A stretch of 64,000 nucleotides of DNA from Asticcacaulis machinosus (GTDB lineage Bacteria > Pseudomonadota > Alphaproteobacteria > Caulobacterales > Caulobacteraceae): NCBI RefSeq assembly GCF_028550435.1, contig NZ_JAQQKV010000002.1, positions 930,001 through 994,000 on the forward strand, in the 5' to 3' direction. Position 1 is the stretch's first letter, and every line of letters begins with the position of its first letter. The notes beneath the pieces are model-generated. The model searched no databases. It saw nothing but the letters and a program-made list of their open reading frames with translations, and was not told where the DNA came from. Shown in pieces: positions 8,164 through 18,208 of the stretch. Both the position numbers and the translations under genes were made by a program.

Positions 8164-9999
8164 GTGAGCAATAATTCTGTAACCTTCAAAGATTTAGGCC
8201 TGACGTCATCCCTGTTGATGACCCTTGAAAAAGAAGGCTATGTCAACCCGACCCCTATTCAGGCGCAATCGATCCCGATCGTCCTGAAGGGCCATGACCT
8301 TTTGGGGATCGCCCAGACGGGTACGGGTAAGACGGCGGCGTTTGCCCTGCCGATCCTGCACCACATCCTGACCAATCGCATCATTCCGGCACCGAAGACC
8401 GTGCGCGTGCTGGTGCTGTCGCCAACCCGCGAACTGGCGACTCAGATCGCCGACAGCTTCAAGACCTATTCGCGCGGCATGGGTCTGCAGATCGCGACCA
8501 TTTTTGGTGGCGTGAAGTATGGCCCGCAATATAAGGCCCTGCTGAACGGGCTCGATATTCTGGTAGCGACACCGGGTCGTTTGATTGACCATCTGGATCA
8601 AAAGACGGTTGACCTGCGCGGCGTTGAATTCCTGGTGCTCGATGAAGCTGATCAGATGCTGGATCTGGGCTTTGTGAAGCCGATCCGCCAGATCGCCGCC
8701 AAGCTGCCGCATAAGCGTCAGAACCTGTTTTTCTCGGCCACTATGCCGAAGGAAATCGTAGGTCTGGTCAACGAACTGCTGACCGACCCGAAGAAGGTCG
8801 AAATCGCCCCCGAAGCCACCACGGCTGAGCGCGTCACCCAGCAGGTCATCTTCGTTGAACAATTGCGTAAGCGCGCCCTGTTGTCTGAACTTTATGCCGA
8901 AGATGCGCTTACCCGTACTCTGGTGTTTACGCGTACAAAGCGTTCTGCCGACCGGGTCACCGCCTATCTGCAAGCCGGTGGCATCGAAGCCGCCGCCATT
9001 CACGGTGACAAGAACCAGGGCCAGCGCGAGCGCGCCCTTCAGGCCTTCCGCGATGGTCGCGTGCGCGCACTCGTTGCAACTGACATTGCCGCCCGCGGTA
9101 TCGATGTTGACGGCGTGACCCACGTCATCAATTTCGAGCTGCCCTATGTGGCCGAAGCCTATGTTCACCGCATTGGCCGGACTGCGCGTGCTGGCCGTTC
9201 GGGTATCTCGATCACTTTGTGCGCCGATGACGAGCGTAAGTTCCTGAAAGACATCGAACGTGTCACGCGTCAGCGCATCCCGTCGTTCGATCGCCGTAAG
9301 GATCAGGCTTTGAAACTGTTGGACGAGGCCATTCTGGCGTCGGGCAATACCGAAAAGCCGAAGACGCCTGAGCGCATTGCCGTTGCCCGTCACATTGATG
9401 GCGATGCTGAGCGCGTCCATAAGCGTCAGCGCAACCGTCCGGGCCGCAATGAGCGCCGCGAAATGCGTGAAAACGGTCGTCCTGAGCGGGCTGAGCGTGC
9501 TCCGTCGTTCGATCCGATGGCGGCTGAGCGTGAAGCCACGGCCCCTAAGCGCGATTTCACTGAGAAAAAGTCGTTCAGTGAGCGCAAATATGGCGACAAA
9601 AAACCGTTTGGTGCGAAAAAGCCATTCGGCAAGAAACGCTTCGACGCACCGGTTGAGGCCGATCAGTTCTTTGATCGCCCGGCCCGCACTGAGCGTCCTG
9701 CGAAGGATGACCGCCCTGACCGTCGTGGAGACGAAGGCAAGCGTCCGTTTGCAAAGTCGAATGGTGCTAAGCCTGAGGGCGATAAGAAGCCATACGGCGA
9801 CAAAAAATCCTTTGGTGCGAAGAAACCGTTCGACCGTAAACGTTCCGAGGGCGCTGACGGCCACAAGGCCCGCGATGCCCACGGCTATAAAGGTCGTGAT
9901 GGTGGGGCTAAGCGCGGCTCCGGCCAACCTGCTGCTGAGCCCAAGGTCAACCGTGCGGATGGCGCGCAATTCAAGCGCCGCCAAAAACAAGCAGGGTAA
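8164..9999 (+). CDS. DEAD-box ATP-dependent RNA helicase (RhlE-like) with long basic tail
   Basis: Cytoplasmic RNA helicase of 611 residues. Core motifs are in order: Q motif PTPIQ (29-33), Walker A AQTGTGKT (50-57), PTRELA (87-92), TPGR (136-139), DEAD (160-163), SAT (191-193), then the helicase C domain ending in HRIGRTARAG. After about residue 385 comes a 225-residue tail rich in Lys, Arg, Gly, Phe and Asp with repeats such as GDKKPFGAKKPFG, as in helicases acting on ribosomal or cold-shock RNA. The GTG at 8164 is preferred because the domain starts right after it. Strong in the core; the exact subfamily is a guess. Confidence 0.92.
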   Translation: MSNNSVTFKDLGLTSSLLMTLEKEGYVNPTPIQAQSIPIVLKGHDLLGIAQTGTGKTAAFALPILHHILTNRIIPAPKTVRVLVLSPTRELATQIADSFKTYSRGMGLQIATIFGGVKYGPQYKALLNGLDILVATPGRLIDHLDQKTVDLRGVEFLVLDEADQMLDLGFVKPIRQIAAKLPHKRQNLFFSATMPKEIVGLVNELLTDPKKVEIAPEATTAERVTQQVIFVEQLRKRALLSELYAEDALTRTLVFTRTKRSADRVTAYLQAGGIEAAAIHGDKNQGQRERALQAFRDGRVRALVATDIAARGIDVDGVTHVINFELPYVAEAYVHRIGRTARAGRSGISITLCADDERKFLKDIERVTRQRIPSFDRRKDQALKLLDEAILASGNTEKPKTPERIAVARHIDGDAERVHKRQRNRPGRNERREMRENGRPERAERAPSFDPMAAEREATAPKRDFTEKKSFSERKYGDKKPFGAKKPFGKKRFDAPVEADQFFDRPARTERPAKDDRPDRRGDEGKRPFAKSNGAKPEGDKKPYGDKKSFGAKKPFDRKRSEGADGHKARDAHGYKGRDGGAKRGSGQPAAEPKVNRADGAQFKRRQKQAG

Positions 10000-10033
10000 T
10001 TTAGCTTGCCCCTACGTTAAAAACGCTAAGAAA

Positions 10034-10065
10034 AGCCCGTGGCATATCATGTCGCGGGCTTTTTC
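10034..10065 (+). terminator. Likely terminator after helicase gene
   Basis: AGCCCG (10034-10039) pairs with CGGGCT (10055-10060), with a partly paired inner CAT/ATG, and is followed by TTTTTCC. It lies 35 bases after the helicase stop codon. Confidence 0.8.
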
Positions 10066-10133
10066 CTTATTTTCACAGTTGTGTGATGAGCTTATTTTTC
10101 GTTTAATGCGGTCTTGATGGGGTTTTGATTTTT

Positions 10134-12080
10134 ATGCAGGTCACAGGACGAATGAACGCCGGTAGTTGCTATGCGCGAATCCTTGCGGGCGTTGGAATGG
10201 CGTTTGCCGTGCTTTTCACGGTTTCGGCCTGTTCACCCAAACCTGACGAAGGCAGCGCGGCCCCGCTGGCCATTGCTGCCAAGGCCGTTGATCATCATTC
10301 CTATGCCAAACCGCTGGAAGCGCGGGTGCGCCACGTTGATCTGGATCTGACGGCGGATTTTGACCGCAAGATTTTGTCTGGCACGGCGGCCCTGTCGCTG
10401 GAGACTGAGCCTGATGCCCGTCAGGTCATCCTCGATACCAAGGCTCTGAATATTCTGGGCGTGACCGATGCTGCGGGCGCACCGTTGAAGTATGCGCTCG
10501 GCAAGTCTGACCCCATTCTGGGCGCGCCTCTGACCATCGAACTGCCGCAGGGCGCGCAAAAGGTCATTGTGCGTTATGAAACGACCAATAAGACCGAAGC
10601 CCTGCAATGGTTGTCCCCCTCACAGACCGCGGGCAAACAGCATCCGTTCCTGTTTTCGCAAGGGCAGGCCATCCTGACCCGGTCGTGGCTGCCGACGCAG
10701 GACAGCCCGGCCATCCGCCAGACCTATAGTGCCCGCATAGTGACTCCGCGCGCGCTTAAGGCCGTGATGAGCGCCGATATGCTGACGCCCGACGGCGAAG
10801 ACGTGATCGATGCGCCCGGTAAAAAAGCTTACCGTTTCAAGATGGACGAAGCGATCCCTCCCTATCTGATTGCGATCGCTGTGGGAGAAATTGACTTCCG
10901 GCCCTTGGGTAAGCGCACCGGTGTATATGCCGAAAAAGTCACCGTCGAAGCCGCCGCCGATGAGTTTGTCGATGTCGAAAAAATGGTCGGGGCCGCCGAA
11001 AAGCTTTACGGGCCCTATCGCTGGGGCCGCTATGACATTTTGGTTCTGCCGCCATCGTTTCCTTATGGCGGAATGGAGAACCCGCGCCTGACCTTTGCCA
11101 CGCCGACGATTCTGGCCGGGGATCGCTCACTGGTGTCGCTGGTCGCCCACGAACTGGCGCACTCATGGTCCGGTAATCTGGTCACCAACGCCACCTGGAA
11201 TGATTTCTGGCTCAATGAAGGCTTCACGGTCTATTTTGAGAACCGCATCATGGAGGAACTTTATGGCAAGGACCGCGCCGCTATGTTGCGCACTCTGGGC
11301 TATCAGGATCTTCAGGACACGGTTAAGGGCTATATGGATGACAAGCATCCGGAACTGACGGCGCTTTATATTGATCTTAAGGGCAAACATCCCGATGATG
11401 GTTTCTCGGAGATCCCTTATGAAAAAGGCGCATCCTTCCTGCGGGTGATCGAAGATACGGTTGGCCGCCGCCGGTTTGATGCCTATCTTAAGGGCTATTT
11501 CAATCGCTATGCTTTCAAGAGCATGACCACAGATGCCTTTATCGAAGACCTGAGTGAAAACCTGCTCAAGGGTGATAAGGCGCTGGAGGATAAGATCAAT
11601 GTCCGGGCATGGATTTACGATCCGGGCCTGCCGACCAATATTATTGTCCCGAAATCCGATGCGTTCGATAAGGTGGATGCGCAGGTCGCGGCCTTTATCG
11701 GGGGGGCAGCGCCGGCCGAATTGCAGACGACGGACTGGACGACGCAGGAATGGCAAAGGTTCCTGAACCAGATGCCGGAAACCCTGACGGTGGACCAGAT
11801 GGTTAGCCTTGATGACAGGTTTAAATTTTCAGCCAGCCATAATTCCGAAATTCTGTTTCTGTGGTTGAAGCTGGCGATTGCGCATCATTACGAGCCTGCC
11901 ATGCCGGCACTGGAAACCTTCTTAACCTCGCAGGGACGACGCAAATTCATCACGCCGCTGTACCGCGATCTGATGGAGCGGCCGGGCTGGGGGCAGGCTA
12001 TGGCACGCCGGGTCTATGCCGAAGCCCGGTCAGGTTATCACGAAGTTACCCGTGCCAGTGTCGATAAGGTCGTAAACTAA
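10134..12080 (+). CDS. M1-family aminopeptidase, leukotriene-A4-hydrolase type, lipoprotein
   Basis: Zinc aminopeptidase of 648 residues. An N-terminal signal peptide ends in the lipobox VSAC (Cys 33), so the protein is probably lipid-anchored outside the cytoplasm. The catalytic domain has GGMEN near 312 (substrate N-terminus binding) and the zinc site HELAH (339-343) with Glu 362, the correct HExxH-18-E spacing. The C-terminal third resembles the helical domain of leukotriene A4 hydrolase-like peptidases. Probable role: peptide breakdown in the periplasm. The start may also be at TTG 10125 or ATG 10152. Confidence 0.9.
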   Translation: MQVTGRMNAGSCYARILAGVGMAFAVLFTVSACSPKPDEGSAAPLAIAAKAVDHHSYAKPLEARVRHVDLDLTADFDRKILSGTAALSLETEPDARQVILDTKALNILGVTDAAGAPLKYALGKSDPILGAPLTIELPQGAQKVIVRYETTNKTEALQWLSPSQTAGKQHPFLFSQGQAILTRSWLPTQDSPAIRQTYSARIVTPRALKAVMSADMLTPDGEDVIDAPGKKAYRFKMDEAIPPYLIAIAVGEIDFRPLGKRTGVYAEKVTVEAAADEFVDVEKMVGAAEKLYGPYRWGRYDILVLPPSFPYGGMENPRLTFATPTILAGDRSLVSLVAHELAHSWSGNLVTNATWNDFWLNEGFTVYFENRIMEELYGKDRAAMLRTLGYQDLQDTVKGYMDDKHPELTALYIDLKGKHPDDGFSEIPYEKGASFLRVIEDTVGRRRFDAYLKGYFNRYAFKSMTTDAFIEDLSENLLKGDKALEDKINVRAWIYDPGLPTNIIVPKSDAFDKVDAQVAAFIGGAAPAELQTTDWTTQEWQRFLNQMPETLTVDQMVSLDDRFKFSASHNSEILFLWLKLAIAHHYEPAMPALETFLTSQGRRKFITPLYRDLMERPGWGQAMARRVYAEARSGYHEVTRASVDKVVN

Positions 12081-12137
12081 AACTCTTTTAAAGGTTTTGG
12101 GCTAAGTTCGCGTTTTAAGCCACGGACTAAGCCGCCC

Positions 12138-13895
12138 ATGCGCGATGCCATTTTTATCGGAATTGCCGAATCCCGCGTCAAGGGATTTAAGACCCGCCTG
12201 GGTCTGGCGGCGTTTCTGGGCGGTACGGCCATGTTGCTCCATCCGTCAATCTGGCCGCTGGTTTGGTATAGCGTTTACGTATTTTCACAGATTATCGACA
12301 ATAATCTGTTCAAGGCGGCGCTGAAAAATCCCAAAAAGCAAGGCGATGAAGCGAAGTTTATTTTCGCCATCGCGCTGTCCACGCTCATTTTCTCTGGTAT
12401 GGCCGCCTATACGTGGATTTTCGGCGGCGAAGAGGGGCGGATTTTTGCCGTCATTTCGATCTGTGGTGCGTTGCTGCATGTGACCTTGCAGCTTTATAAC
12501 CGACGGGCCTATCTGTTTGCGGGGCTGGTGCCTCATACCCTTTATCTGCTGTTCCTGCCGTCAGTTACAGCTTTGATCGAGCCGGGCCATAATTCGTTCA
12601 CCCTGTTTATCGTCAATGTCGGCACCTTTGTGTTTCTGGGCAATCTGGCCTGGGCGGTGAAGCAGAACAACCAAAGCCTGTATGACCTGAAGCTGGCTAA
12701 GGATGAAGCGCAAGCGGCGCGTAAGCTGGCCGAAAATGAGAGTGCCGCCAAGACCAATTTTCTGGCGGTTATTACCCACGAAATCCGCACGCCTATGAAT
12801 GCGGTACTGTCGGCGGCCAACCTTCTGAAGCGTACCCCGCTTAATGACGAACAAACAGATCACGTCAAAATGCTCAGCAATGCCTCTGAAGTTTTAATGG
12901 GGCTGTTGAATGACGTTCTCGATATCTCCAAGATCGAAGCGGGTAAGATGACGATTGAGCGCGCGCCGGTCGAATTGAAGGAACTGGTGTCGGGCATCGG
13001 CCAATTATGGTCACCGCAGGCCCAGATCAAGAATGTCCGGCTGATACTTGAGATAGAAGATGGCCTGCCGTCACAGATTATGATCGATCCCTTACGCCTG
13101 CGGCAGATTTTGTTTAATCTGCTGTCGAATGCGGTCAAGTTCACCTCCAAGGGTCTGATTATTATGCGGGTATACCGCACACGCAATGAGGCCGGGGGTG
13201 CGGAGTTGCGTTTTGATGTTGAAGATCAGGGCATTGGTATTGCGGACGATCAGCTAGAGCGTATTTTCTCCAGCTTTGAACAGGCTGACGCCGGCACGAC
13301 CCGCCGTTACGGAGGGACAGGGCTGGGTCTGGCCATTTCACGTAAGCTGGCGCAACTGATGCACGGTGATATTTCGGTGCGCTCAAGTCTTGGGCATGGG
13401 TCATGCTTCTCGCTCAGCCTGCCTTATGACAGCCTGCTGCTGACCGCTGTGGATGTGCCGCAGGGGCTGTCTGCAACCGAAGCGGATGTAGCGCCCGCAG
13501 ACGGGCCGCGCACCATCCTGATCGTCGATGACCATGAGGTTAATCGCCGCATTGTGTCTCTGTTTGTGCAGCCACTGGGCTGGCGATGGGTCATGGCCGA
13601 AAACGGCCAGCAGGCGGTTGACCTGTGCCGTTCCGAGGCCTTTGACATCATCCTGATGGATATGCAGATGCCGGTTATGGGCGGCATCGAGGCGACCAAA
13701 TGGATCCGCACTCAGGACGGCCCTAATCAGGATACGCCAATCGTCGCCCTGACCGCCAATGCGATGGAGCATCACCAGAAGGCGTGGGCTGAGGCCGGTG
13801 TTGAGGACTTCCTCGCCAAACCGATCGATCCGGATTTGCTGATCAATACTCTGATCGCCAAATCACGGATCAATCCACTGCGGGCGGCGGCATAA
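12138..13895 (+). CDS. Hybrid histidine kinase, membrane-bound
   Basis: Sensor kinase of 585 residues. About five or six hydrophobic segments (20-175) with no recognisable sensor domain are followed by a coiled linker, a HisKA domain with His 214 (THEIRTPMN), a HATPase domain with N, G1 (VEDQGIGI) and G2 (YGGTGLGLAI) boxes, and a C-terminal receiver domain with phosphoacceptor Asp 508 (LMDMQMP). The architecture suggests a phosphorelay that needs a separate phosphotransfer protein or response regulator; neither is next to it. The signal is unknown. The start ATG at 12138 has only a weak ribosome-binding site. Confidence 0.9.
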   Translation: MRDAIFIGIAESRVKGFKTRLGLAAFLGGTAMLLHPSIWPLVWYSVYVFSQIIDNNLFKAALKNPKKQGDEAKFIFAIALSTLIFSGMAAYTWIFGGEEGRIFAVISICGALLHVTLQLYNRRAYLFAGLVPHTLYLLFLPSVTALIEPGHNSFTLFIVNVGTFVFLGNLAWAVKQNNQSLYDLKLAKDEAQAARKLAENESAAKTNFLAVITHEIRTPMNAVLSAANLLKRTPLNDEQTDHVKMLSNASEVLMGLLNDVLDISKIEAGKMTIERAPVELKELVSGIGQLWSPQAQIKNVRLILEIEDGLPSQIMIDPLRLRQILFNLLSNAVKFTSKGLIIMRVYRTRNEAGGAELRFDVEDQGIGIADDQLERIFSSFEQADAGTTRRYGGTGLGLAISRKLAQLMHGDISVRSSLGHGSCFSLSLPYDSLLLTAVDVPQGLSATEADVAPADGPRTILIVDDHEVNRRIVSLFVQPLGWRWVMAENGQQAVDLCRSEAFDIILMDMQMPVMGGIEATKWIRTQDGPNQDTPIVALTANAMEHHQKAWAEAGVEDFLAKPIDPDLLINTLIAKSRINPLRAAA

Positions 13896-13896
13896 A

Positions 13897-13939
13897 GCGC
13901 ATACCCAAAAGTGTGCAGCGGTTTTGGGAAAAGATGCGC
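13897..13939. repeat. Dispersed palindromic element, compact copy
   Basis: Nested inverted repeat: GCGCAT (13897-13902) with ATGCGC (13934-13939) outside, and CCCAAAA (13904-13910) with TTTTGGG (13922-13928) inside. It lies between the convergent kinase and kdgK genes. It shares AAAAGTGT...GCGGTTTT with the copies at 7079, 46196 and 46393. Confidence 0.65.
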
Positions 13940-13958
13940 GTCTTAAAATAAGCAGGTA

Positions 13959-14975
13959 TCAGCGCTTAACGTCGAAGCCCTCATCACTGAGGAAAGCGCT
14001 CAGATCAGCCGCGTTCGCCAGGCTGAAATCGCCCGGAATCGCGTGCTTCAGGCAACCGCAAGCGATACCGAGATCAAGCGCGTCCTGATCGGTCTTGCCG
14101 CTTAAAATGCCATGCAGAACACCGGCTGCAAACGCATCGCCACCGCCGATGCGGTCAACGATCCCTGCTATGTCGTAGGTCGTGGTCTCAAGGCTCTCAG
14201 ACCGCGTAAACATCAACCCCGCCAGACGGTTATGATCGACATTGACCTGGGTGCGGCGCGTGGAGATCAGGCGCATCAGATCGGGGAAGGTCGCAAAGGC
14301 ATGGTCGGCGGCGGCCCGGTTGCGGGCCAATGAGCCGTCTTCGCCGTCGAATTTCGTTTTAAACACCAGTTCAATGTCGCGGTAACCACCGAAAATCAGG
14401 TCAGCATGGGACATCAACTGCTTGATCAGAGTCGGGGCATCGCCGCCCCACGCTTCCCACAGCTTTGGGCGGTAGTTGCAGTCGAACGAGACCTTGACCC
14501 CTAAAGCCTTGGCCGCATTCATACCGGCCAGAGCGGCATCAACACAGTTCTGACCCAGAGCGGCGGTCACGCCGGAGACATGCAGCCATGAGGCGTCCGC
14601 CAGCAGCACCGGCCAGTCCAGCTTTGAAAAATCCGCCGTGGCAAAGGCTGAGCCCGCCCGATCATAAAGAATATCCGACGGGCGGTGAATGGCGCCGGTG
14701 GTCAGGAAATAGAGCCCCATCCGGCCGGGGGCTGTGGTGACATCAGAGGTATCAACACCCCATTTGCGCACTTCCTGAACGGCAGCCAGACCCAGATCGT
14801 TGTCAGGGATGACGCTGATCATCTTGGCTTTGTGGCCAAGGCGTTGCAGGCCCACAGCGACATTGGCTTCAGCGCCACCGATGAAGGGCACCAGTTGCGG
14901 CAAGCCATAAAGCGGATCAACCCCCGTCGTCGTCAGCCGAACCAGCAATTCCCCAAAGCACGCAAAGGCCTTCAT
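13959..14975 (-). CDS. kdgK: 2-keto-3-deoxygluconate kinase (PfkB family)
   Basis: Cytoplasmic sugar kinase that phosphorylates 2-keto-3-deoxygluconate (KDG) to KDPG, the point where both uronate routes of this island meet. The 338 residues show PfkB features: GELLVRLT at the N-terminus, the substrate glycine motif FIGGAEANVAVGLQRLG (31-47) and the C-terminal IGGGDAFAAG with catalytic base Asp 280. The substrate is inferred from similarity to KdgK and from the pectin/uronate genes upstream on the same strand. The aldolase that would follow (Eda/KdgA) is not in the window. Confidence 0.9.
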   Translation of the reverse strand: MKAFACFGELLVRLTTTGVDPLYGLPQLVPFIGGAEANVAVGLQRLGHKAKMISVIPDNDLGLAAVQEVRKWGVDTSDVTTAPGRMGLYFLTTGAIHRPSDILYDRAGSAFATADFSKLDWPVLLADASWLHVSGVTAALGQNCVDAALAGMNAAKALGVKVSFDCNYRPKLWEAWGGDAPTLIKQLMSHADLIFGGYRDIELVFKTKFDGEDGSLARNRAAADHAFATFPDLMRLISTRRTQVNVDHNRLAGLMFTRSESLETTTYDIAGIVDRIGGGDAFAAGVLHGILSGKTDQDALDLGIACGCLKHAIPGDFSLANAADLSAFLSDEGFDVKR

Positions 14976-15163
14976 AATGTTCAGTTTCCCTCTTTCCGTA
15001 TGGGTTTGTGTGTAGTGCGCAAAACCGTGCCTGTGAAGCGGTTTTGGCCGTTCTCATAAAAAAAGAACTTCGGGCCGGGAAGGCGCGAAGCTCTGGGTCA
15101 GATGCACCGTGAAGGTATCCGGCACAAGGGACAGTTTCAGGCAGATCAGGCGTACTCTACTTA

Positions 15164-15202
15164 CGGTGCGCCGCCCCCCTGCCCCCCGGCTTCGGCGCAC
15201 CG
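15164..15202. other. Inverted repeat after TonB receptor gene
   Basis: Perfect 10-bp arms CGGTGCGCCG (15164-15173) and CGGCGCACCG (15193-15202) with a C-rich loop, 11 bases beyond the receptor stop codon. It is placed like a terminator or 3' stabilising hairpin, but no T-run follows. Confidence 0.6.
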
Positions 15203-15212
15203 ATCTCATGAA

Positions 15213-18074
15213 TTAATATTTGTAACGGATGCCAAACAGGAAAGACCGTCCTGACCTGGTGTATTCCAGAAGCGCGTCCTGATTGGTGTTACCGGTCAAG
15301 GCTTGATTATAGGCATTGTAGCGGTCATCGGCTTCGTCACTCAGGTTAATGCCTTCGAACGATAAGGTAACATTGTCCGTTAACTGATAGGTGGCCGACA
15401 TGTCGTAGTTCAGGGTCTCATTCTTGCCCTGGAAGTCCGCGCCGCTGCCGGGCAACAGGTTGGTCAGATACCGCGAACGGTAGGCTGCCGACACACGCGC
15501 TGAGAACTTCTCGGTTTCATAATAGAGCGTGGCGTTCCAGGATTCCGGTGACATGCCCAGAAGGTCTTCGGTACGGGTGGTGGTCGAAGTCGTCGATGTC
15601 CGGTAGGCAATCTGCGATTCAACGTGGGTATAGTTCACAATGCCGCCAAAGTTTTTCAGCAGGCCGGGTAAGAAAGTGAACGGCTTTTGCAGGCTAATCT
15701 CATAGCCTCTGAGTGTGCCGCCCGGTGTTGAAATCGGGTTGGTCACAACATAGTTCGTGCTGCCTGTCTGGCCATTCGGCAGAAGATCAAGCGGCAGGCC
15801 CAGATCACTGTAAGGTGCTGTGTAGTTAAAGTTCTGAATATAGCTGCTGATATCCTTTTGGAAAAAACCGATTGAGAACAGCGTGTCCTTATCGGCGTAC
15901 CATTCAAAATTCAGATCGTAATTGGTCGAGCGGAACGGATCCAGCATCGGGTTGCCGCCGGTATAGGTCAGGGTTGAGGTATTCAGCGTCCCCCCCGGCG
16001 TCAGGTTGGTGAGTAAGGGCCGTGCCATCGTTTTAGCCGCGGCAAATCGGATAAAGACGTTGTCCAGCGGCTCAATAGAGACGTTCAGGGCCGGCAAGGT
16101 GTCATTATAAGTCCGGTCAACCGACACGTAGGTGGTCGCTGTCAAATAGCCTTCGGTGTGCTGATTGGTTTCGACATATCGGACGCCAAGATTGCCTTTG
16201 ACCGGCATATTGCCAAGCTGGGTTCTGAAATCGATTTGCGCATAGAGGCTGTTATCGACTTCGCTGGCCGCCCGGTTGAGGCCGCGGGCCCCGCCGACGC
16301 TGGACGTACCGGTGGTGAAATCCCCATAAGAATTGACGCAGTTACATTCAAAATTAATCGCAGCGACGATCTTATCGACATCCGGCACCAGCCATGAACT
16401 GCCAAAGCCCTCAACGGTTCGGGAGATGTTGGCAATATTGGCATTGAGGAAGGTGGCGGCGGCTGCGGGCACATTTTCATTAGCGCGGCGGGCCTGACGG
16501 GTCAAAAAGTCGTATTCTTTACGCGCGACACCAAACTTTAGTTTGTAATCAGACGTCAGATCATATTCGAGATCCAGCTTGGCGGTTTTGAATTCATTAT
16601 CCGTTTTGTTCGGACGAATACGCACCAATGAGGCATCGCCTGCCGTTGTGGCTGACGAATAGGCCCAGTAACAGGCCTGATTGACTGTACAGCCATTTTT
16701 GGTGGCGTAGTTGAATGTCGGGTTACGAGAATCGGTAAAATCATAGGAATAACCGTCGACATCGTAAGCATCGAACGACAGGGTCGTCTGACGCGGATTA
16801 TCCTGAACCGATTTTGAAGATCCCAATATTACCTTGGCTTTCAGGCGGTCGGTAAACTGATGATCGACAATCAGATTCAACTGGCCAAAGGTAGATGACT
16901 GATCGTCGAAGCGCATTTCGGAGCGAATATCGACATCATTGAAACTAGCCTTGGTGATCGTACCGGTGCCGTCGATGGTGTAGTTATAAATATCCGATTG
17001 CGGATTACCCTGACCGCCGCGGCTGAAGGACAGAGCTTCCAGATAATGCTCTGTGCGGTCAGCCCGGAACTTTGAGTACATGGCCTCTAAGGTGACTAAG
17101 GTGCTGTCGCTCGGGCGCATCTGGAATGCACCGGTCACGCCCAGACGTTTTTGATCATAGCTTAGGCGGCCATAGCGCGGAATGCGTGGGTGCAGGGCGT
17201 TTGAGATGGCCAGTGCCTCTCCGGTCAAAGTGCCCGTGGTCGGTATAGCGGTAAAGCTCGACCCGCCATTGGTGGAATAGCTTTGGAAACGTGCGCCGGA
17301 GGTTTGGTTGAACGCATTTTCCCAACGTACAGTCGAGGGGCCTTCTTCAAACAGATTGCGTTCCGAATAGGCGACCGACAACAGTGCGCCCAGCTTGCCG
17401 TCAGCCCAGCGGTTGGAGATCAGCATGGTCAGGCGCGGGCTGGTATCTTCTGAGCGGTCATTGTAAGCCGCTTGTGCGCCGGCGGCGAAGGTGAAGCCTT
17501 TATAATCAAACGGTCGGGACGCCTGAAGATCGACCGTAGCCCCCAGCGAGCCCTCATCGATTTCGGCTGATTGCGATTTACGCACGGTCAGCGATTTAAA
17601 CAGCTCGGACGCAAAAACGTTGAAATCGAAGCCGCGATCAAGGTTGGCGCCGGTTGAATCCTTACCGCCTGTGGTCGCCAAAGCTTCAAGGCCATTGATG
17701 CGAACGCGCGTAAAGGTCGGGCCCAGGCCGCGAACCGTAATCGTACGGCCTTCGCCGCCATCACGATCAATGGCAATGCCCGGAATACGTTGCAGGGACT
17801 CAGCCAGATTATTGTCCGGAAAATCAGCAATATCTTCGGCGCTGATGACATCGACAATCCCCAGATCCTGCTTTTTGGTGCTGATTGAACTTTGCAGCGA
17901 ACCGCGGAAGCCGGTAACGACTACGGTTTCGACATCTTCGGCGGGTGCTGCATCCTGAGCAAAGGCGGCGGTGCCGAGCGATGCGGCCATCAGGACGGCC
18001 AGCGATGCTCCGAAGCGGATGCGGGCACGATAAATTTTAGGCGCACCTGTAGCGTGCGTGATTTTGGCAGGCAT
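15213..18074 (-). CDS. TonB-dependent receptor, Caulobacter type, for pectic oligosaccharides
   Basis: Outer-membrane active transporter of 953 residues. It has a signal peptide (cleavage likely after AFA, residue 39), a TonB box ETVVVTGFR (49-57), a plug domain (about 60-170 with NLAESLQRIPG and TVRGLGP) and a 22-strand barrel ending in the aromatic GIRYKY. This is the large receptor type used by Caulobacterales for plant-derived carbohydrates. The substrate is inferred: the gene sits beside the ABC/glycosidase operon and has two LacI-type operators upstream (18179 and 18209), so it probably takes up oligogalacturonides or rhamnogalacturonan fragments. Confidence 0.9.
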   Translation of the reverse strand: MPAKITHATGAPKIYRARIRFGASLAVLMAASLGTAAFAQDAAPAEDVETVVVTGFRGSLQSSISTKKQDLGIVDVISAEDIADFPDNNLAESLQRIPGIAIDRDGGEGRTITVRGLGPTFTRVRINGLEALATTGGKDSTGANLDRGFDFNVFASELFKSLTVRKSQSAEIDEGSLGATVDLQASRPFDYKGFTFAAGAQAAYNDRSEDTSPRLTMLISNRWADGKLGALLSVAYSERNLFEEGPSTVRWENAFNQTSGARFQSYSTNGGSSFTAIPTTGTLTGEALAISNALHPRIPRYGRLSYDQKRLGVTGAFQMRPSDSTLVTLEAMYSKFRADRTEHYLEALSFSRGGQGNPQSDIYNYTIDGTGTITKASFNDVDIRSEMRFDDQSSTFGQLNLIVDHQFTDRLKAKVILGSSKSVQDNPRQTTLSFDAYDVDGYSYDFTDSRNPTFNYATKNGCTVNQACYWAYSSATTAGDASLVRIRPNKTDNEFKTAKLDLEYDLTSDYKLKFGVARKEYDFLTRQARRANENVPAAAATFLNANIANISRTVEGFGSSWLVPDVDKIVAAINFECNCVNSYGDFTTGTSSVGGARGLNRAASEVDNSLYAQIDFRTQLGNMPVKGNLGVRYVETNQHTEGYLTATTYVSVDRTYNDTLPALNVSIEPLDNVFIRFAAAKTMARPLLTNLTPGGTLNTSTLTYTGGNPMLDPFRSTNYDLNFEWYADKDTLFSIGFFQKDISSYIQNFNYTAPYSDLGLPLDLLPNGQTGSTNYVVTNPISTPGGTLRGYEISLQKPFTFLPGLLKNFGGIVNYTHVESQIAYRTSTTSTTTRTEDLLGMSPESWNATLYYETEKFSARVSAAYRSRYLTNLLPGSGADFQGKNETLNYDMSATYQLTDNVTLSFEGINLSDEADDRYNAYNQALTGNTNQDALLEYTRSGRSFLFGIRYKY

Positions 18075-18178
18075 AGATCAACTCCCCGTTTTTGCCATTG
18101 ATCATACCCCTCACGATGAGGTGGTTGATCAGTCATTGTTTTAAGAGCCCTGATAGGGCGCCCGTTCTGGCTAAAATC

Positions 18179-18192
18179 TGACACCGGTGTCA
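18179..18192. promoter_or_regulatory. ACCGGT-centred operator, perfect palindrome
   Basis: TGACACCGGTGTCA, a perfect 14-bp palindrome 105 bases upstream of the TonB receptor start. It is the best copy of the motif found across the island and is probably bound by the LacI-family protein encoded at 30514-31617. Confidence 0.75.
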
Positions 18193-18208
18193 TTTGAGTT
18201 TGATGTTA

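Noticed and set aside
8206-9990. 594-residue open frame on the minus strand opposite the DEAD-box helicase
   Set aside because: It is a shadow of the helicase. Its translation is low in complexity and has no recognisable domain, while the plus strand has every helicase motif.
9377-10117. 246-residue plus-strand frame overlapping the helicase tail
   Set aside because: It results from the repetitive basic tail read in another frame. No start signal, no domain, and it runs over the terminator.
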